Assembly (NCBI GenBank): GCA_020687605.1
Contig: JAJEQY010000056.1
Coordinates: 1-24,169, forward strand
Direction of reading: 5' to 3'
Origin: Intestinimonas aquisgranensis
GTDB lineage: Bacteria > Bacillota > Clostridia > Oscillospirales > Oscillospiraceae
Length of the DNA: 24,169 bases
A program made the position numbers and the translations under genes. Below the pieces are notes generated by a model. It saw only the letters and a list, made by a program, of their open reading frames with translations. It did not search any database and was not told where the DNA came from. Position 1 is the first letter of the stretch. Each line of letters begins with the position of its first letter. Positions 8,295-16,111 of the stretch are shown in pieces.

Positions 8295-8312
8295 CTGCGC
8301 TCTCAGGCGCAG
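8295..8312 (+). other. Small hairpin in the flgM leader
   Basis: A six-base-pair inverted repeat, CTGCGC-TCTCAG-GCGCAG, followed by TTT lies in the untranslated leader between the sigma-28 promoter and flgM. It could form in the mRNA, but the tract after it is too weak to call a terminator. No known riboswitch is recognisable in this leader. Confidence 0.25.
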
Positions 8313-8387
8313 TTTCGTGACCGGCGCTCATTTTAAGTTCGCGCCTTTCCGCTGCGGCCGTTTCAGTGTTTCAAAGGAGGATGCAGG

Positions 8388-8714
8388 ATGATTTCTGGCA
8401 TCAAGCCCACCGGAGTCTCCCCTCTCAACGGGATCTCCCCTCATAATAATGTGAATATGACCGCCCCCACCTCATCCGCCTCCGCACCGGTCAAGGCAGA
8501 ACAGCTGTATGATGAGTTTCAATGTGCTCGTCCGGCAGAGGGCGAGGAAGGACGTGTGCGCCAGTTAACGGCCCAGATTTCTCAGCAAATCCGCATTCGT
8601 CCCACCAACCATGAGCTCTCTGTTCTGCAGCAGCAAATCAAGGAACGTACCTATCAGCCAAACCCCGGTGCGATCGCTTCCCGAATGCTGTTGATGGACC
8701 CCCAGGAGGATTAA
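8388..8714 (+). CDS. flgM: Anti-sigma-28 factor FlgM
   Basis: FlgM binds and holds sigma-28 until the hook is finished; export or loss of FlgM then frees sigma-28 for late genes such as flagellin. The 108-residue protein has a low-complexity, probably disordered, Ser/Pro-rich N-terminus (about 1-35). The C-terminal half carries the family pattern: a helix around RVRQLTAQIS (about 56-65) and the terminal signature LQQQIKERTYQP...IASRML. The start has a strong AAAGGAGG ribosome site. It is the first gene of the operon and lies three bases before flgN, as in the conserved Bacillus order. Because the operon appears to be driven by sigma-28 itself, FlgM would form a negative feedback loop. Confidence 0.88.
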   Translation: MISGIKPTGVSPLNGISPHNNVNMTAPTSSASAPVKAEQLYDEFQCARPAEGEEGRVRQLTAQISQQIRIRPTNHELSVLQQQIKERTYQPNPGAIASRMLLMDPQED

Positions 8715-8717
8715 ACC

Positions 8718-9185
8718 ATGGATATTGACACCCTATTGCATTTTTTCACAGAGCTTCAGCAGGAGTTGGAACATCTCACACAGCTGCAGCGGCAGAAGAT
8801 CGACGCAGTGCGCGCTCACGATCTGGACGTGCTCAACGATTGCATGAAGCAGGAACAGGTCATCTCTCTGTCGCTGCGCGGCCTGGAGCAGAAGCGTGAG
8901 AAGCTGCTCCAGGCCCTCGGCCTGTCCGGCGTCTCTCTTCTGGAACTGGACCGGCACTGCCAGCCTGAGCACCGCGCAGCAGTATCTCAGGCCGCAGAGG
9001 GTCTCCGGAAGCAGTATCAGCTCCTGTACAGCGCTCAGCAGGCCGCCCGCACCGTGGTGGAGAAGGACCTGCGCGCCGTCAACCGGGAGTTGGAGCGACG
9101 CGGACTCCTCTCCGAACCGGATGACAACTATCAGACTCCCTCCAGCCGTTCACTTGGAGGGCTGGGCACCGACTTCAGAGCATAA
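8718..9185 (+). CDS. flgN: Flagellar export chaperone FlgN family
   Basis: FlgN is a cytosolic chaperone that escorts the hook-filament junction proteins FlgK and FlgL to the export gate. The 155 residues are almost wholly helical and coiled-coil-like, with heptads of Leu/Gln/Glu from about 5 to 130 and a polar tail. That fits FlgN, whose sequence is poorly conserved, so the call rests largely on position: three bases after flgM and 11 bases before flgK, the same place as yvyG in Bacillus subtilis. The ribosome site CAGGAGG lies in the last codons of flgM, which suggests translational coupling. Confidence 0.85.
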   Translation: MDIDTLLHFFTELQQELEHLTQLQRQKIDAVRAHDLDVLNDCMKQEQVISLSLRGLEQKREKLLQALGLSGVSLLELDRHCQPEHRAAVSQAAEGLRKQYQLLYSAQQAARTVVEKDLRAVNRELERRGLLSEPDDNYQTPSSRSLGGLGTDFRA

Positions 9186-9196
9186 GGAGGATCTCC

Positions 9197-10816
9197 ATGA
9201 GCAGTACATTCGGCTGTTTCAGCACCGCCCGTCTGGGAATCTATGCCGCCCAGAAGGGCCTGGATGTGACCGGCAACAACATCACCAATATCAACACTCC
9301 CGGCTACACCCGCCAGCGGCTGGACCAGGTGAGCTTGGTCACCACCGCGTCCGACAAGTACTATTCCCAGTACAACACCCGTGTGGGACAGGGCGTTCTC
9401 ACCACCGGTGTCAGCCAGCTGCGTGACCCCGGTCTGGATCTGCTCTACCGCGGCGCGCAGTCCAACGTCGGCTCTTACGGCCAGATGCTCAGCGGTCTGG
9501 AGGACATCGCTTCCATTCTTGACGAGGTGGGCAAGGGTGACGGTGAGCAGGATGACGGCGTCATCCTCAACCAGATGAACGACCTGCGCGACCTGATCAA
9601 CCAGGCCATCACCAACGGGATGGACGGCGGTACCGACCGTCTCATCTATTCCTCCGCCAAGTCTCTGTGCCGTCTATTCAACAAGGCTGCCAACGATCTC
9701 GCCGAGCTCAAGGGCACCTATGAATCCTACCTGGAGCAGGATGTCTCCCGGGTCAATACCATCCTCTCCAACATTCAGGAGCTCAACGTCTCCATCCGCA
9801 ATGCCGACATCCGCGGCGACGATGCGCTGGAGCTTCGTGACCAGCGCAACCTGCTGCTGGATGAGCTGAGCGGGTATATGAAGATCGACGTCAAGTACAC
9901 CACGGAGGATGTGGGCGCAGGGCTTATGGTGGAAAAGCTCACCGTTTCTCTGGCCACCGGCGATAAAAACACCTTGGTGGACGGCGAGTATGCCGCCCAA
10001 CTGGGCACCGACACCACCGACCCGGACTACCCCATCAATTTGTATGCGCTGCGCGATCTGGACGGAAACAAGAAAAACGCAGGCGACTGGGACCCTCAGG
10101 AACTGGGTGACACCGACCTTTACGGCTCCATCCAGTCCCTGCGCGAGATCCTGACGGAGAAGGGTGAATATGCCACCACTGCCGACGTGGCCAATGACCC
10201 AGATGCCTCTGTGAAGCGGGGCATCCCCTATTATCAAAACGCCCTGGACAGTCTGGCCAGAGAATTTGCCGAGCAGATGAATGCGCTCAATACCGCGCCT
10301 GGAGTTACAGGTCAGGGAAATCTTTTCAGCATTGGCAGCAACAGCGATGTGGCCACCGATGCCGATGGGCACTGCATCATCACTGCCGCCAATATCTCGG
10401 TCTCCCAGAGCTGGGGAAACGGCAGCGTTTCTATGATTGCCTCCAGAGATCCGAACGCCTCCAGCGGAGACACCTCCAACCTGGCCGCCTTCCTGAACCT
10501 GTTTGACAAAAAGCAGACCTTTGACCCCAAGGATGTCGCCGGTAATGACGCGGTTGGTTCTACATACAGCGGTACCTTTGAGGATATGCTGCTGCGCATT
10601 GAATCCACATTGGCCGAAGATCAGATGACCACCGGCAATATTTATGAGAACTATACGATTACCTCCAATGAGGCCTATACCGATCGGGATAGCCTCTCCG
10701 GCGTGGATCTCAACGATGAAGCCAGCAACCTGATGGTCTATCAAAAGGCCTATACCGCCGCCTGCCGTCTGATGACGACGCTGAGCGACGCACTGGATTC
10801 CCTGTTGGCCATGTAA
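9197..10816 (+). CDS. flgK: Flagellar hook-associated protein 1 (FlgK)
   Basis: FlgK is the first junction protein between hook and filament, secreted through the flagellar channel. The 539-residue product begins with the axial-protein signature (GLDVTGNNITNINTPGYTRQ, about 21-40) and ends with the matching C-terminal D0 helix (NLMVYQKAYTAACRLMTTLS). The middle carries surface-exposed Asp/Gly/Thr-rich domains. It has no cleavable signal, as expected for the flagellar export route. The ribosome site AAGGAGG sits six bases before the ATG. It is followed by flgL 26 bases later. Confidence 0.97.
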   Translation: MSSTFGCFSTARLGIYAAQKGLDVTGNNITNINTPGYTRQRLDQVSLVTTASDKYYSQYNTRVGQGVLTTGVSQLRDPGLDLLYRGAQSNVGSYGQMLSGLEDIASILDEVGKGDGEQDDGVILNQMNDLRDLINQAITNGMDGGTDRLIYSSAKSLCRLFNKAANDLAELKGTYESYLEQDVSRVNTILSNIQELNVSIRNADIRGDDALELRDQRNLLLDELSGYMKIDVKYTTEDVGAGLMVEKLTVSLATGDKNTLVDGEYAAQLGTDTTDPDYPINLYALRDLDGNKKNAGDWDPQELGDTDLYGSIQSLREILTEKGEYATTADVANDPDASVKRGIPYYQNALDSLAREFAEQMNALNTAPGVTGQGNLFSIGSNSDVATDADGHCIITAANISVSQSWGNGSVSMIASRDPNASSGDTSNLAAFLNLFDKKQTFDPKDVAGNDAVGSTYSGTFEDMLLRIESTLAEDQMTTGNIYENYTITSNEAYTDRDSLSGVDLNDEASNLMVYQKAYTAACRLMTTLSDALDSLLAM

Positions 10817-10842
10817 TTCTTTGCGCAGAAGGAGACACGCAT

Positions 10843-11940
10843 ATGGTACGGATCACAACAAACGGTACCCTTTTCAACTACCGTTATAACCTGTCCAAAA
10901 ATACCAACAGCCTCAACAATGCCATGATGAAGGTGATGACGGGGCGCAATTTCGGCTCCTATGCCGCAGACCCCGCTGCCGCCACCCGTGCATTCAAGAT
11001 TCACAGCTCCCTCAACGCCACCAACGCCCAATATTCCAATAACCAGACCGTAACCAGCAAATACGAGGCGGCATGGAGCAACATCAAGGGTATTCTGGAT
11101 GACCTGTCCAATGACCTGGGACAGGTACCCGCTCTGGGTGGCCTCAACGGGACCAACCTCGATGATCTTGACACCCAGGCACAGGTCCTCCGCGCAGGCG
11201 CGGATGCCATCATCCAGAGTCTGAACAGCAAATATGACGACGCCTATGTTTTTGCCGGTTCCGACGATAAGGAAGCGCCCTTCGCCATTGACAAAGATGG
11301 CTTCATTACCTATCGCGGTATCCAGATCGACAATCCCGACACATTGGATGACGTTTATAAAGACAGCGACGGCAATACGATCCAGGCAGCTGACGGACAT
11401 GATATGAAAAACAGTGAAGTCCTGAAAATGTGGGCAGAGGACGATCACCACTATGTGGACATCGGCCTTGGCTTTGAACTGGATGAGAACGGAAACGTCA
11501 TCGACTCCACCGCCTTTGACGCCGCCATCTCCGGCATCGACATCATGGGTTACGGCTTGGACGAAGATGGCGATCCCAAAAACATGGCCTCCCTGATGCT
11601 CCGTCTGGCCGACGTATTTGAGGGCTATGACCCGGATACACAGACCTGGAACAACGGCAGCTCTGACGACGCCAACCGCCTGGTCAACAAATTCCTGGAC
11701 TCAAAAGAGGCTGTGATCGACAAGCACTCCGAGTTGGCTTCCGAGGCCGAATTCCTCGATACCAACAGCACCCAGCTCGAGTCCAATTTTGACGCTTTGA
11801 ACACGGAGCTCAACAGCATCGAGCAGGCAGATCCTGTGGACGCCATCACCGAGCTGGTGTGGGCCCAGACCTGTTACAGTGCCGCCCTCCAGGTGGGCGT
11901 CAATGTGATTCCCCAGTCCCTGATGGACTATCTCAAATAA
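10843..11940 (+). CDS. flgL: Flagellar hook-associated protein 3 (FlgL)
   Basis: FlgL is the second junction protein, on which the filament cap and flagellin assemble. The 365-residue protein opens like flagellin family members (MVRITTNGTLFNYRYNL, about 1-17) and continues with a helical D1 region (MMKVMTGRNFGSYAADPAAA, then coiled-coil to about 125, ending at DAYVFAGSDDKEAPF). A central Asp-rich domain follows, and a C-terminal helix ends near ELVWAQTCYSAALQVG. The position after flgK and the length support FlgL rather than a second flagellin. An AAGGAG ribosome site precedes the ATG. Confidence 0.96.
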   Translation: MVRITTNGTLFNYRYNLSKNTNSLNNAMMKVMTGRNFGSYAADPAAATRAFKIHSSLNATNAQYSNNQTVTSKYEAAWSNIKGILDDLSNDLGQVPALGGLNGTNLDDLDTQAQVLRAGADAIIQSLNSKYDDAYVFAGSDDKEAPFAIDKDGFITYRGIQIDNPDTLDDVYKDSDGNTIQAADGHDMKNSEVLKMWAEDDHHYVDIGLGFELDENGNVIDSTAFDAAISGIDIMGYGLDEDGDPKNMASLMLRLADVFEGYDPDTQTWNNGSSDDANRLVNKFLDSKEAVIDKHSELASEAEFLDTNSTQLESNFDALNTELNSIEQADPVDAITELVWAQTCYSAALQVGVNVIPQSLMDYLK

Positions 11941-11983
11941 AATCCACTTTTTCGCGGATGCAGAGAAGGGAGCGCTTTTAGGT

Positions 11984-12589
11984 ATGTATCCGTTGATCGA
12001 GATCCAGACTGTCCCCATTGAGATCCAGATGAAGGTCACCAACGCCCACTTGGAGTATGCCAGGGGCACCGCTCAAATGGAGATCTCCCGGGACAAGGGC
12101 GGACTGCAGATCCGCAGTAACCCAATCAAGGTGAACATCGACACCTTTGAGGCCCGCAGCTCCGTGGTGCCCACCACCGCTCAGAGCATCCAGCAGAGCG
12201 CGCAGAAGGGCTTGCAGGCCTCCTATGAGGCCACCGCTGTTCTGGCGCGGCAGGGTCGGATGATGATGGAATCCCCCGTAGACGGAACCGTTATCCCCCA
12301 GATGGCACGGGATGCTGTCCAGCAGCCCATGGTCGATCTGAACATCCAGTTTCTTCCCACCTCCGATGCCGATCTCTCCTGGACCGGCGGCGAGATGAGC
12401 ATCCACTATGAGATGGACAAGCTCAACTTCGACTGGCGCATGGAGCAGATGAAGTTCACCTTTGTCCCCGGCGACATTGAATTCACCATGACCCAGCGCC
12501 CCGACGTCATCATCAAATATGTGGGCGGCCCTCTGTATGTGCCGCCCTCTTCCGATCCCAATTATGAGCCGGTAGATGTAAAGGCATAA
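11984..12589 (+). CDS. YviE-like protein (DUF6470 family)
   Basis: This 201-residue cytoplasmic protein sits between flgL and fliW, the place occupied by yviE in Bacillus subtilis. It starts MYPLIEIQTVPIEIQMKVTN, which with the repeated I-E-I-Q and M-E-I beta-strand pattern matches that family. There is no signal peptide or transmembrane segment. A helical middle (about 60-125) separates two beta-rich parts, and the end is Pro-rich. The ribosome site AAGGGAG lies about a dozen bases before the ATG. The family's molecular role is not established; conserved linkage to fliW suggests a link to flagellin homeostasis or assembly, which is inference. Confidence 0.82.
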   Translation: MYPLIEIQTVPIEIQMKVTNAHLEYARGTAQMEISRDKGGLQIRSNPIKVNIDTFEARSSVVPTTAQSIQQSAQKGLQASYEATAVLARQGRMMMESPVDGTVIPQMARDAVQQPMVDLNIQFLPTSDADLSWTGGEMSIHYEMDKLNFDWRMEQMKFTFVPGDIEFTMTQRPDVIIKYVGGPLYVPPSSDPNYEPVDVKA

Positions 12590-12603
12590 GAGGAGGCATC
12601 CTT

Positions 12604-13059
12604 TTGCAAATCGACACCAAATACTTCGGCCCTGTGGAATACGAGTGTGAGGATCTTCTCACGTTCCCGAATGGGCTCTTCGGCTTTGAGTCGGAATATC
12701 GTTTTCTGCTGCTCCCCTTCGCTGGCAGCAACGGAAGCCTGCTGTGCCTGCAAAGCGTCAGCACTCCCGCCCTGGCCTTTGTGGTCATGGATCCCTTCTC
12801 CCTCTGTCCGGACTACTCCCCCGTCCTCTCCCCTGAAGAGCTTCAGCTCCTGGGTGCCGAGGAGAGCGGTGAACTGGGCTACTACGTGCTCTGCGTGGTC
12901 AAGGAGCCCGTCAGTGAGAGCACGGTGAACCTCCGCTGTCCCATTGTGATCCAGCCCAAAGACCGCACCGCCGCGCAGGTGATCCTGGAGGGCACTCCCT
13001 ACCACATGCGCCATCGACTGGGCGACTTCTCCGACAGAGGAGGCGCTGCTCCATGCTGA
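12604..13059 (+). CDS. fliW: Flagellar assembly factor FliW
   Basis: FliW binds free flagellin and, when flagellin is low, binds CsrA and blocks its repression of flagellin translation. The 151-residue protein shows the family opening (QIDTKYFGPVEYECEDLLTF, then PNGLFGFE at about 22-29) and the later patterns VMDPFSLCPDY and NLRCPIVI. The start codon is TTG at 12604, chosen because a GAGGAGG ribosome site lies about seven bases upstream and the protein then begins at the family's usual position. The stop overlaps the csrA start by seven bases (ATGCTGA), so the partners are probably translationally coupled. Confidence 0.95.
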   Translation: MQIDTKYFGPVEYECEDLLTFPNGLFGFESEYRFLLLPFAGSNGSLLCLQSVSTPALAFVVMDPFSLCPDYSPVLSPEELQLLGAEESGELGYYVLCVVKEPVSESTVNLRCPIVIQPKDRTAAQVILEGTPYHMRHRLGDFSDRGGAAPC

Positions 13060-13328
13060 TCCTGCGCCGCAAAGCGGGCGAGAGCTTTCTGGTCGGAGAG
13101 CAGATCCGCATCACCATCCTAGAGACGGAGGCCAACGGTACCGTCAGCATCGGTATCGATGCCCCCAAGGATGTGCTCATCCTGCGCAGTGAACTGCAGC
13201 AGGCCGTTTCCGCCAACCAGGACGCCGCGCAAAGCCCCTCCAGTCAGGCCATGGAGGCCCTGTTCTCCGCCCTCTCCCTGGGCCAGCCTCAGCCGCCCGC
13301 CGGAGAGGACCCGGACCACACTGTCTGA
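13053..13328 (+). CDS. csrA: Translational regulator CsrA
   Basis: CsrA is a dimeric RNA-binding protein that blocks ribosome sites containing GGA. The 91-residue product begins MLILRRKAGESFLVGEQI and has the core beta strands through GIDAPKDVLILRSE. The RNA-contact positions L4, R6 and R45 are present (the last shifted by one residue relative to R44 of E. coli CsrA). The C-terminal tail, about residues 55-91, is longer than in most CsrA proteins (typically 60-75 residues) and rich in Ser, Gln and Pro. The gene overlaps fliW by seven bases. The flagellin leader at 1300-1340 is its most likely target in this window. Confidence 0.97.
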   Translation: MLILRRKAGESFLVGEQIRITILETEANGTVSIGIDAPKDVLILRSELQQAVSANQDAAQSPSSQAMEALFSALSLGQPQPPAGEDPDHTV

Positions 13329-13342
13329 AAGGAGATATTTTT

Positions 13343-13531
13343 ATGGACCTGATGGAAGGCATTGCCGCCACCGCCACCAGTCTCTCTGCCGCTCAGCTCC
13401 AGGAGAGCTATTCCATCGCCGTGAGCAAGAAGGCCATGGATACCCAGGAGATGGCCGCCCAGTCCATGCTGGAGATGCTGGCGCAGCAGCCGACTCCGGC
13501 CAAGGGCACCTACATCGACACTTACGCCTGA
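13343..13531 (+). CDS. YjfB-like putative motility protein
   Basis: This 62-residue protein has the opening hydrophobic/amphipathic helix (about 1-20), a middle helix with KKAMDTQEMAAQSMLEML (about 29-46) and a Pro-rich tail. This resembles the small YjfB family annotated as putative motility proteins in Firmicutes. There is no signal peptide. It has a good AAAGGAG ribosome site and lies 14 bases after csrA, as the last gene before the terminator at 13549-13590, so it is very likely a real member of the flagellar operon. Its function is not known. Confidence 0.8.
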   Translation: MDLMEGIAATATSLSAAQLQESYSIAVSKKAMDTQEMAAQSMLEMLAQQPTPAKGTYIDTYA

Positions 13532-13548
13532 TAGCCGTCAGGTGACAG

Positions 13549-13590
13549 AAACAAAGCCCCGCCGACATAAAAGTCGGCGGGGCTTTGTTT
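13549..13590. terminator. Bidirectional terminator between the flagellar operon and the DUF4261 gene
   Basis: A perfect 18-base-pair stem (AAACAAAGCCCCGCCGAC, loop ATAAAA, and its complement) lies between two convergent genes. The plus strand ends CTTTGTTTCTCTCT and the minus strand ends CTTTGTTTCTGTC. It sits 17 bases after the YjfB-like gene and 11 bases after the convergent gene's stop, so it can serve both. Confidence 0.9.
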
Positions 13591-13601
13591 CTCTCTGCGT
13601 G

Positions 13602-15401
13602 TCAGTCTGCTTCCCGTTCTCCGTGATATTGGATCTTCAAGGTCATCCCGTCGTGCCAGACTCCGGCGCTGCGGGTGATGGGGAGCTTCTCATTCTCGCT
13701 GGTGCCGATGGTCTCCCCGTCAAAAAGGACGGCGTCCTGCTCGATCACGTAGTCCGCCACATCATAGAGGAAGTTCCGCAGCTCTCCAGGCTGGGCTCTG
13801 CTGGAGAGCACCTCGATCTCATCCTTTCCGAAGGCGCTCAGACCATCCGTATAAGCGTTGAGGCCGTCCTCATCCCGATAGAGTCCCACCCAGACCAGAT
13901 CAGGCAGGGGCAGTTCATCCTCATGGAGCAGGCCGCCATACCCCAGATAGAAGTCCGGATCATAGACCGTCCCGTTGGCGTAGATCCCCAGCACCCCCTG
14001 CTGCCGGCAGGCGGAACACACCAGCTTCGCCTGCAGCATGGCGGCGTCTCGGAGGTTCCCTTCCTCAGCCAGCACAGTGACTACGACATGGCCTCTGTGG
14101 GCGCCGGCGGCCTCTACCGCCTCCCCCCACAGATAGTTGCACTTGGCCCGCTCCACCGCTTCACCGTGAGGGACCGGCATGGGGAGCAGGCTCAACGCCG
14201 CCGTCATACCGTCCACCTCGAAGACCAGTGTGCTGCCGCCCTCCTCATCCTCCCGCTCCTCCGTCATGCAGGGGATGCCCCACTGGTCCCTGAGGTCTTG
14301 GCGGAACCGGTCGGCGTCCCACACCGGCTCCTCCAGCAGGACAAAGGCCAAAAAGGTGCCTCCCTCAGCCCGGCTGAGGGCCGGCTGGCCTGCCTTGCTC
14401 AGGGAAAAGTCCGGATCAAAGGCCACCAACTGATGGTCGCGCTCCTGGCAGTAGCACAGGCGCAGGTCCCTGTCCTGGCCAACAGAGAACCACTCCAGCT
14501 CCGCCCCGTCGGCATCTACATCGGCTTGGGTGGCCAAAAACACTCTTCCCCGCCGCTCCAGCTCCGGCAGCCGGCGCATCAGCTCCCTGACCCAGGAGAG
14601 CGGCAGCTTGGAGAGGGCCGCCTCGTTCATGCAGAACCGCCCCAGCAGAGTCCCAGCGCCATAGGGCATGGTCAAGGTGCAGAAGGGGGCGTCGGCCTCC
14701 CATTCTGTGGGGGAGAGAAGCCGTTTGATGGCCGCTAGATTCTCCTCGTCCCGGAGGATGCAGGCCACAGCGCGGCGCTTGTCGGCGATCTCCGGGCTTT
14801 CCTCCCGCTGAAGGGCCCGGTCGCTGTCCGGGTCGATCCAGTGGAACTCCATCTGAGCCAAGTCCCTGCCCTGTCGGATGTCCTCCTCCAGGGTGAGGAA
14901 CTCGTGGTCCCCCGGTACCAGGGCCAGTCCCCGTCGCACCGCCTCCAGAGCGCCCGTCCGGTCTCCGAAGTGGCTGCGCAGCCGTCCCACCTGAAGCCAG
15001 CCCCAGGGATAGTCCGGCTCCTCTGACACGCCCCGCTCGGCGTATGCCAGAGCCTCCTCCAGCCGGCTGCAATAGATCAGCGCGCAGGCGTAGCGATAGT
15101 ACCAGACGCCGCAGCCGCCTGCGTTTTTCTCCGAGGCCGGCATCCACTGGGCCGCCTTGTAATAGTACTCATACTCATCCAAATTGTTGCAGGCAAAGGA
15201 GTACCACAGCGCCACCTGGAGGTCCTCCCGCGCCTGTTCCTCCGTAAAGCGGCCCTGGCTCACCCCGGTGCGGATGCAGTTCTCCAGATCGTCCAGCATC
15301 CGGTAAAAATACCCGGTGACCCCGTTGTCATAGGACTCCAGCCGCCGGACGTCCTCCGGCGTCAGGATGACCGGACCTCTCTCCTGTTCCCGCTGTGTCA
15401 T
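13602..15401 (-). CDS. TPR-containing DUF4261 protein
   Basis: This 599-residue soluble protein has no signal or membrane segment. An N-terminal helical part (about 60-170) contains TPR-like units such as AEEAL-type repeats ending EEPDYPWGWLQVGRLR. A middle linker region spans about 185-345. The C-terminal part (about 350-599) resembles DUF4261: FLAFVLLEEPVWD, WGIP, then the terminal ITRSAGVWHDGMTLKIQ. I chose the start at 15401 over an upstream in-frame one because a vegetative promoter lies at 15456-15484 and a GGAAGG ribosome site sits just before 15401. It stands alone between the flagellar operon and the lipoprotein unit. Its function is unknown; DUF4261 proteins are widespread in gut bacteria without an assigned role that I can name. 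Confidence 0.85.
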   Translation of the reverse strand: MTQREQERGPVILTPEDVRRLESYDNGVTGYFYRMLDDLENCIRTGVSQGRFTEEQAREDLQVALWYSFACNNLDEYEYYYKAAQWMPASEKNAGGCGVWYYRYACALIYCSRLEEALAYAERGVSEEPDYPWGWLQVGRLRSHFGDRTGALEAVRRGLALVPGDHEFLTLEEDIRQGRDLAQMEFHWIDPDSDRALQREESPEIADKRRAVACILRDEENLAAIKRLLSPTEWEADAPFCTLTMPYGAGTLLGRFCMNEAALSKLPLSWVRELMRRLPELERRGRVFLATQADVDADGAELEWFSVGQDRDLRLCYCQERDHQLVAFDPDFSLSKAGQPALSRAEGGTFLAFVLLEEPVWDADRFRQDLRDQWGIPCMTEEREDEEGGSTLVFEVDGMTAALSLLPMPVPHGEAVERAKCNYLWGEAVEAAGAHRGHVVVTVLAEEGNLRDAAMLQAKLVCSACRQQGVLGIYANGTVYDPDFYLGYGGLLHEDELPLPDLVWVGLYRDEDGLNAYTDGLSAFGKDEIEVLSSRAQPGELRNFLYDVADYVIEQDAVLFDGETIGTSENEKLPITRSAGVWHDGMTLKIQYHGEREAD

Positions 15402-15455
15402 ACCTTGTCCCTTCCTTTCTCCGGCACAGGTCCGGCGTTCTTCTTTTCCAAACCT

Positions 15456-15484
15456 AATGTACAACATGCGCTGGCCTTTGTAAA
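15456..15484 (-). promoter_or_regulatory. Vegetative promoter of the DUF4261 gene
   Basis: On the minus strand: TTTACA (15479-15484), a 17-base spacer, then TACATT (15456-15461). The -35 matches TTGACA at five of six positions and the -10 matches TATAAT at four. The predicted transcript would begin near 15449, downstream of the longer in-frame start at 15491, supporting the start at 15401. Confidence 0.55.
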
Positions 15485-15591
15485 CGCTCATAGATCAATT
15501 TGGGGCGCAGCAGCTTCTTTTCGTCTCTGAGAAAATCTGGGCTGAAACCGCGTACCGGCCACCTGGCCACCCTACGGACACTGACACAGGC

Positions 15592-15627
15592 AAAAAAGAG
15601 GGCGGGAGATCTCCCGCCCTCTTTTTT
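15592..15627 (-). terminator. Terminator of the XRE/lipoprotein operon
   Basis: A perfect 36-base palindrome (AAAAAAGAGGGCGGGAGA and its complement) lies six bases past the stop of the small membrane-protein gene. On the minus strand the stem ends in TTTTTT. The rest of the interval up to the DUF4261 promoter holds nothing else recognisable. Confidence 0.92.
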
Positions 15628-15633
15628 ATTTCT

Positions 15634-16095
15634 TCACTCTGCGCTGCCGGCTCCGCCCTCCGCAGGAGCTTCCGTCCGGGGCTCCGCTTCCTGTGCGGAC
15701 ATGGTTTCTCTCCCCTCCGCGGGCTGACCTGCCGCCGAGACGATTGGTTCTTCAGCCTTCCCAGCCAAAGAAAGTTTGCTCCCAAAGAAGCACAGGTCGG
15801 CAGCTCCCAGCAAGAGGAACAGCGCACCGAAGCAGGTGCTCAGCATCTCGTAGACGCCCTTGACAGCGTTACCGGCAAAGGTGGTCGACTTGTAGATGTC
15901 GGTGTAGAAGTCGGCGCCGAAGACGGCGGTTCCCAGTCGGGTAGTGCCCCCGGAGCTGCTGCTGGCCGAGCCGTAAAAGATTTCATCCTTGAAGCCGAAG
16001 AGAAAGACCAGGCCCACTAGGATGGCGACGATGCCCACCGCCATGCCCGCCAGAACCCAAGGATTCTGTCCCTTTGTGATTTGTTTTCCTTTCAT
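15634..16095 (-). CDS. Small two-helix membrane protein of unknown function
   Basis: I do not recognise this family. The 153-residue product has a short basic N-terminus (MKGKQITKGQNP), a first transmembrane helix at about 13-35, an extracellular loop with a Ser/Gly/Thr-rich stretch, a second helix at about 83-108 and an acidic Ala/Glu-rich tail. I chose the ATG at 16095 because a GAGGAG ribosome site lies nine bases upstream and 16 bases separate it from the preceding gene's stop; a longer in-frame start lies inside that gene. It is the last gene of the minus-strand unit and precedes the terminator at 15592-15627. Confidence 0.75.
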   Translation of the reverse strand: MKGKQITKGQNPWVLAGMAVGIVAILVGLVFLFGFKDEIFYGSASSSSGGTTRLGTAVFGADFYTDIYKSTTFAGNAVKGVYEMLSTCFGALFLLLGAADLCFFGSKLSLAGKAEEPIVSAAGQPAEGRETMSAQEAEPRTEAPAEGGAGSAE

Positions 16096-16111
16096 GGGCA
16101 ACGCTCCTCTC

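Noticed and set aside
9674..10744. A 356-residue minus-strand open frame opposite flgK
   Set aside because: FlgK is clear on the plus strand and the antisense product is low-complexity Val/Gly/Ile-rich.
13542..14738. A 398-residue plus-strand frame running through the terminator into the DUF4261 gene
   Set aside because: It begins in the terminator hairpin and is antisense to the DUF4261 coding sequence, so it is not a gene.
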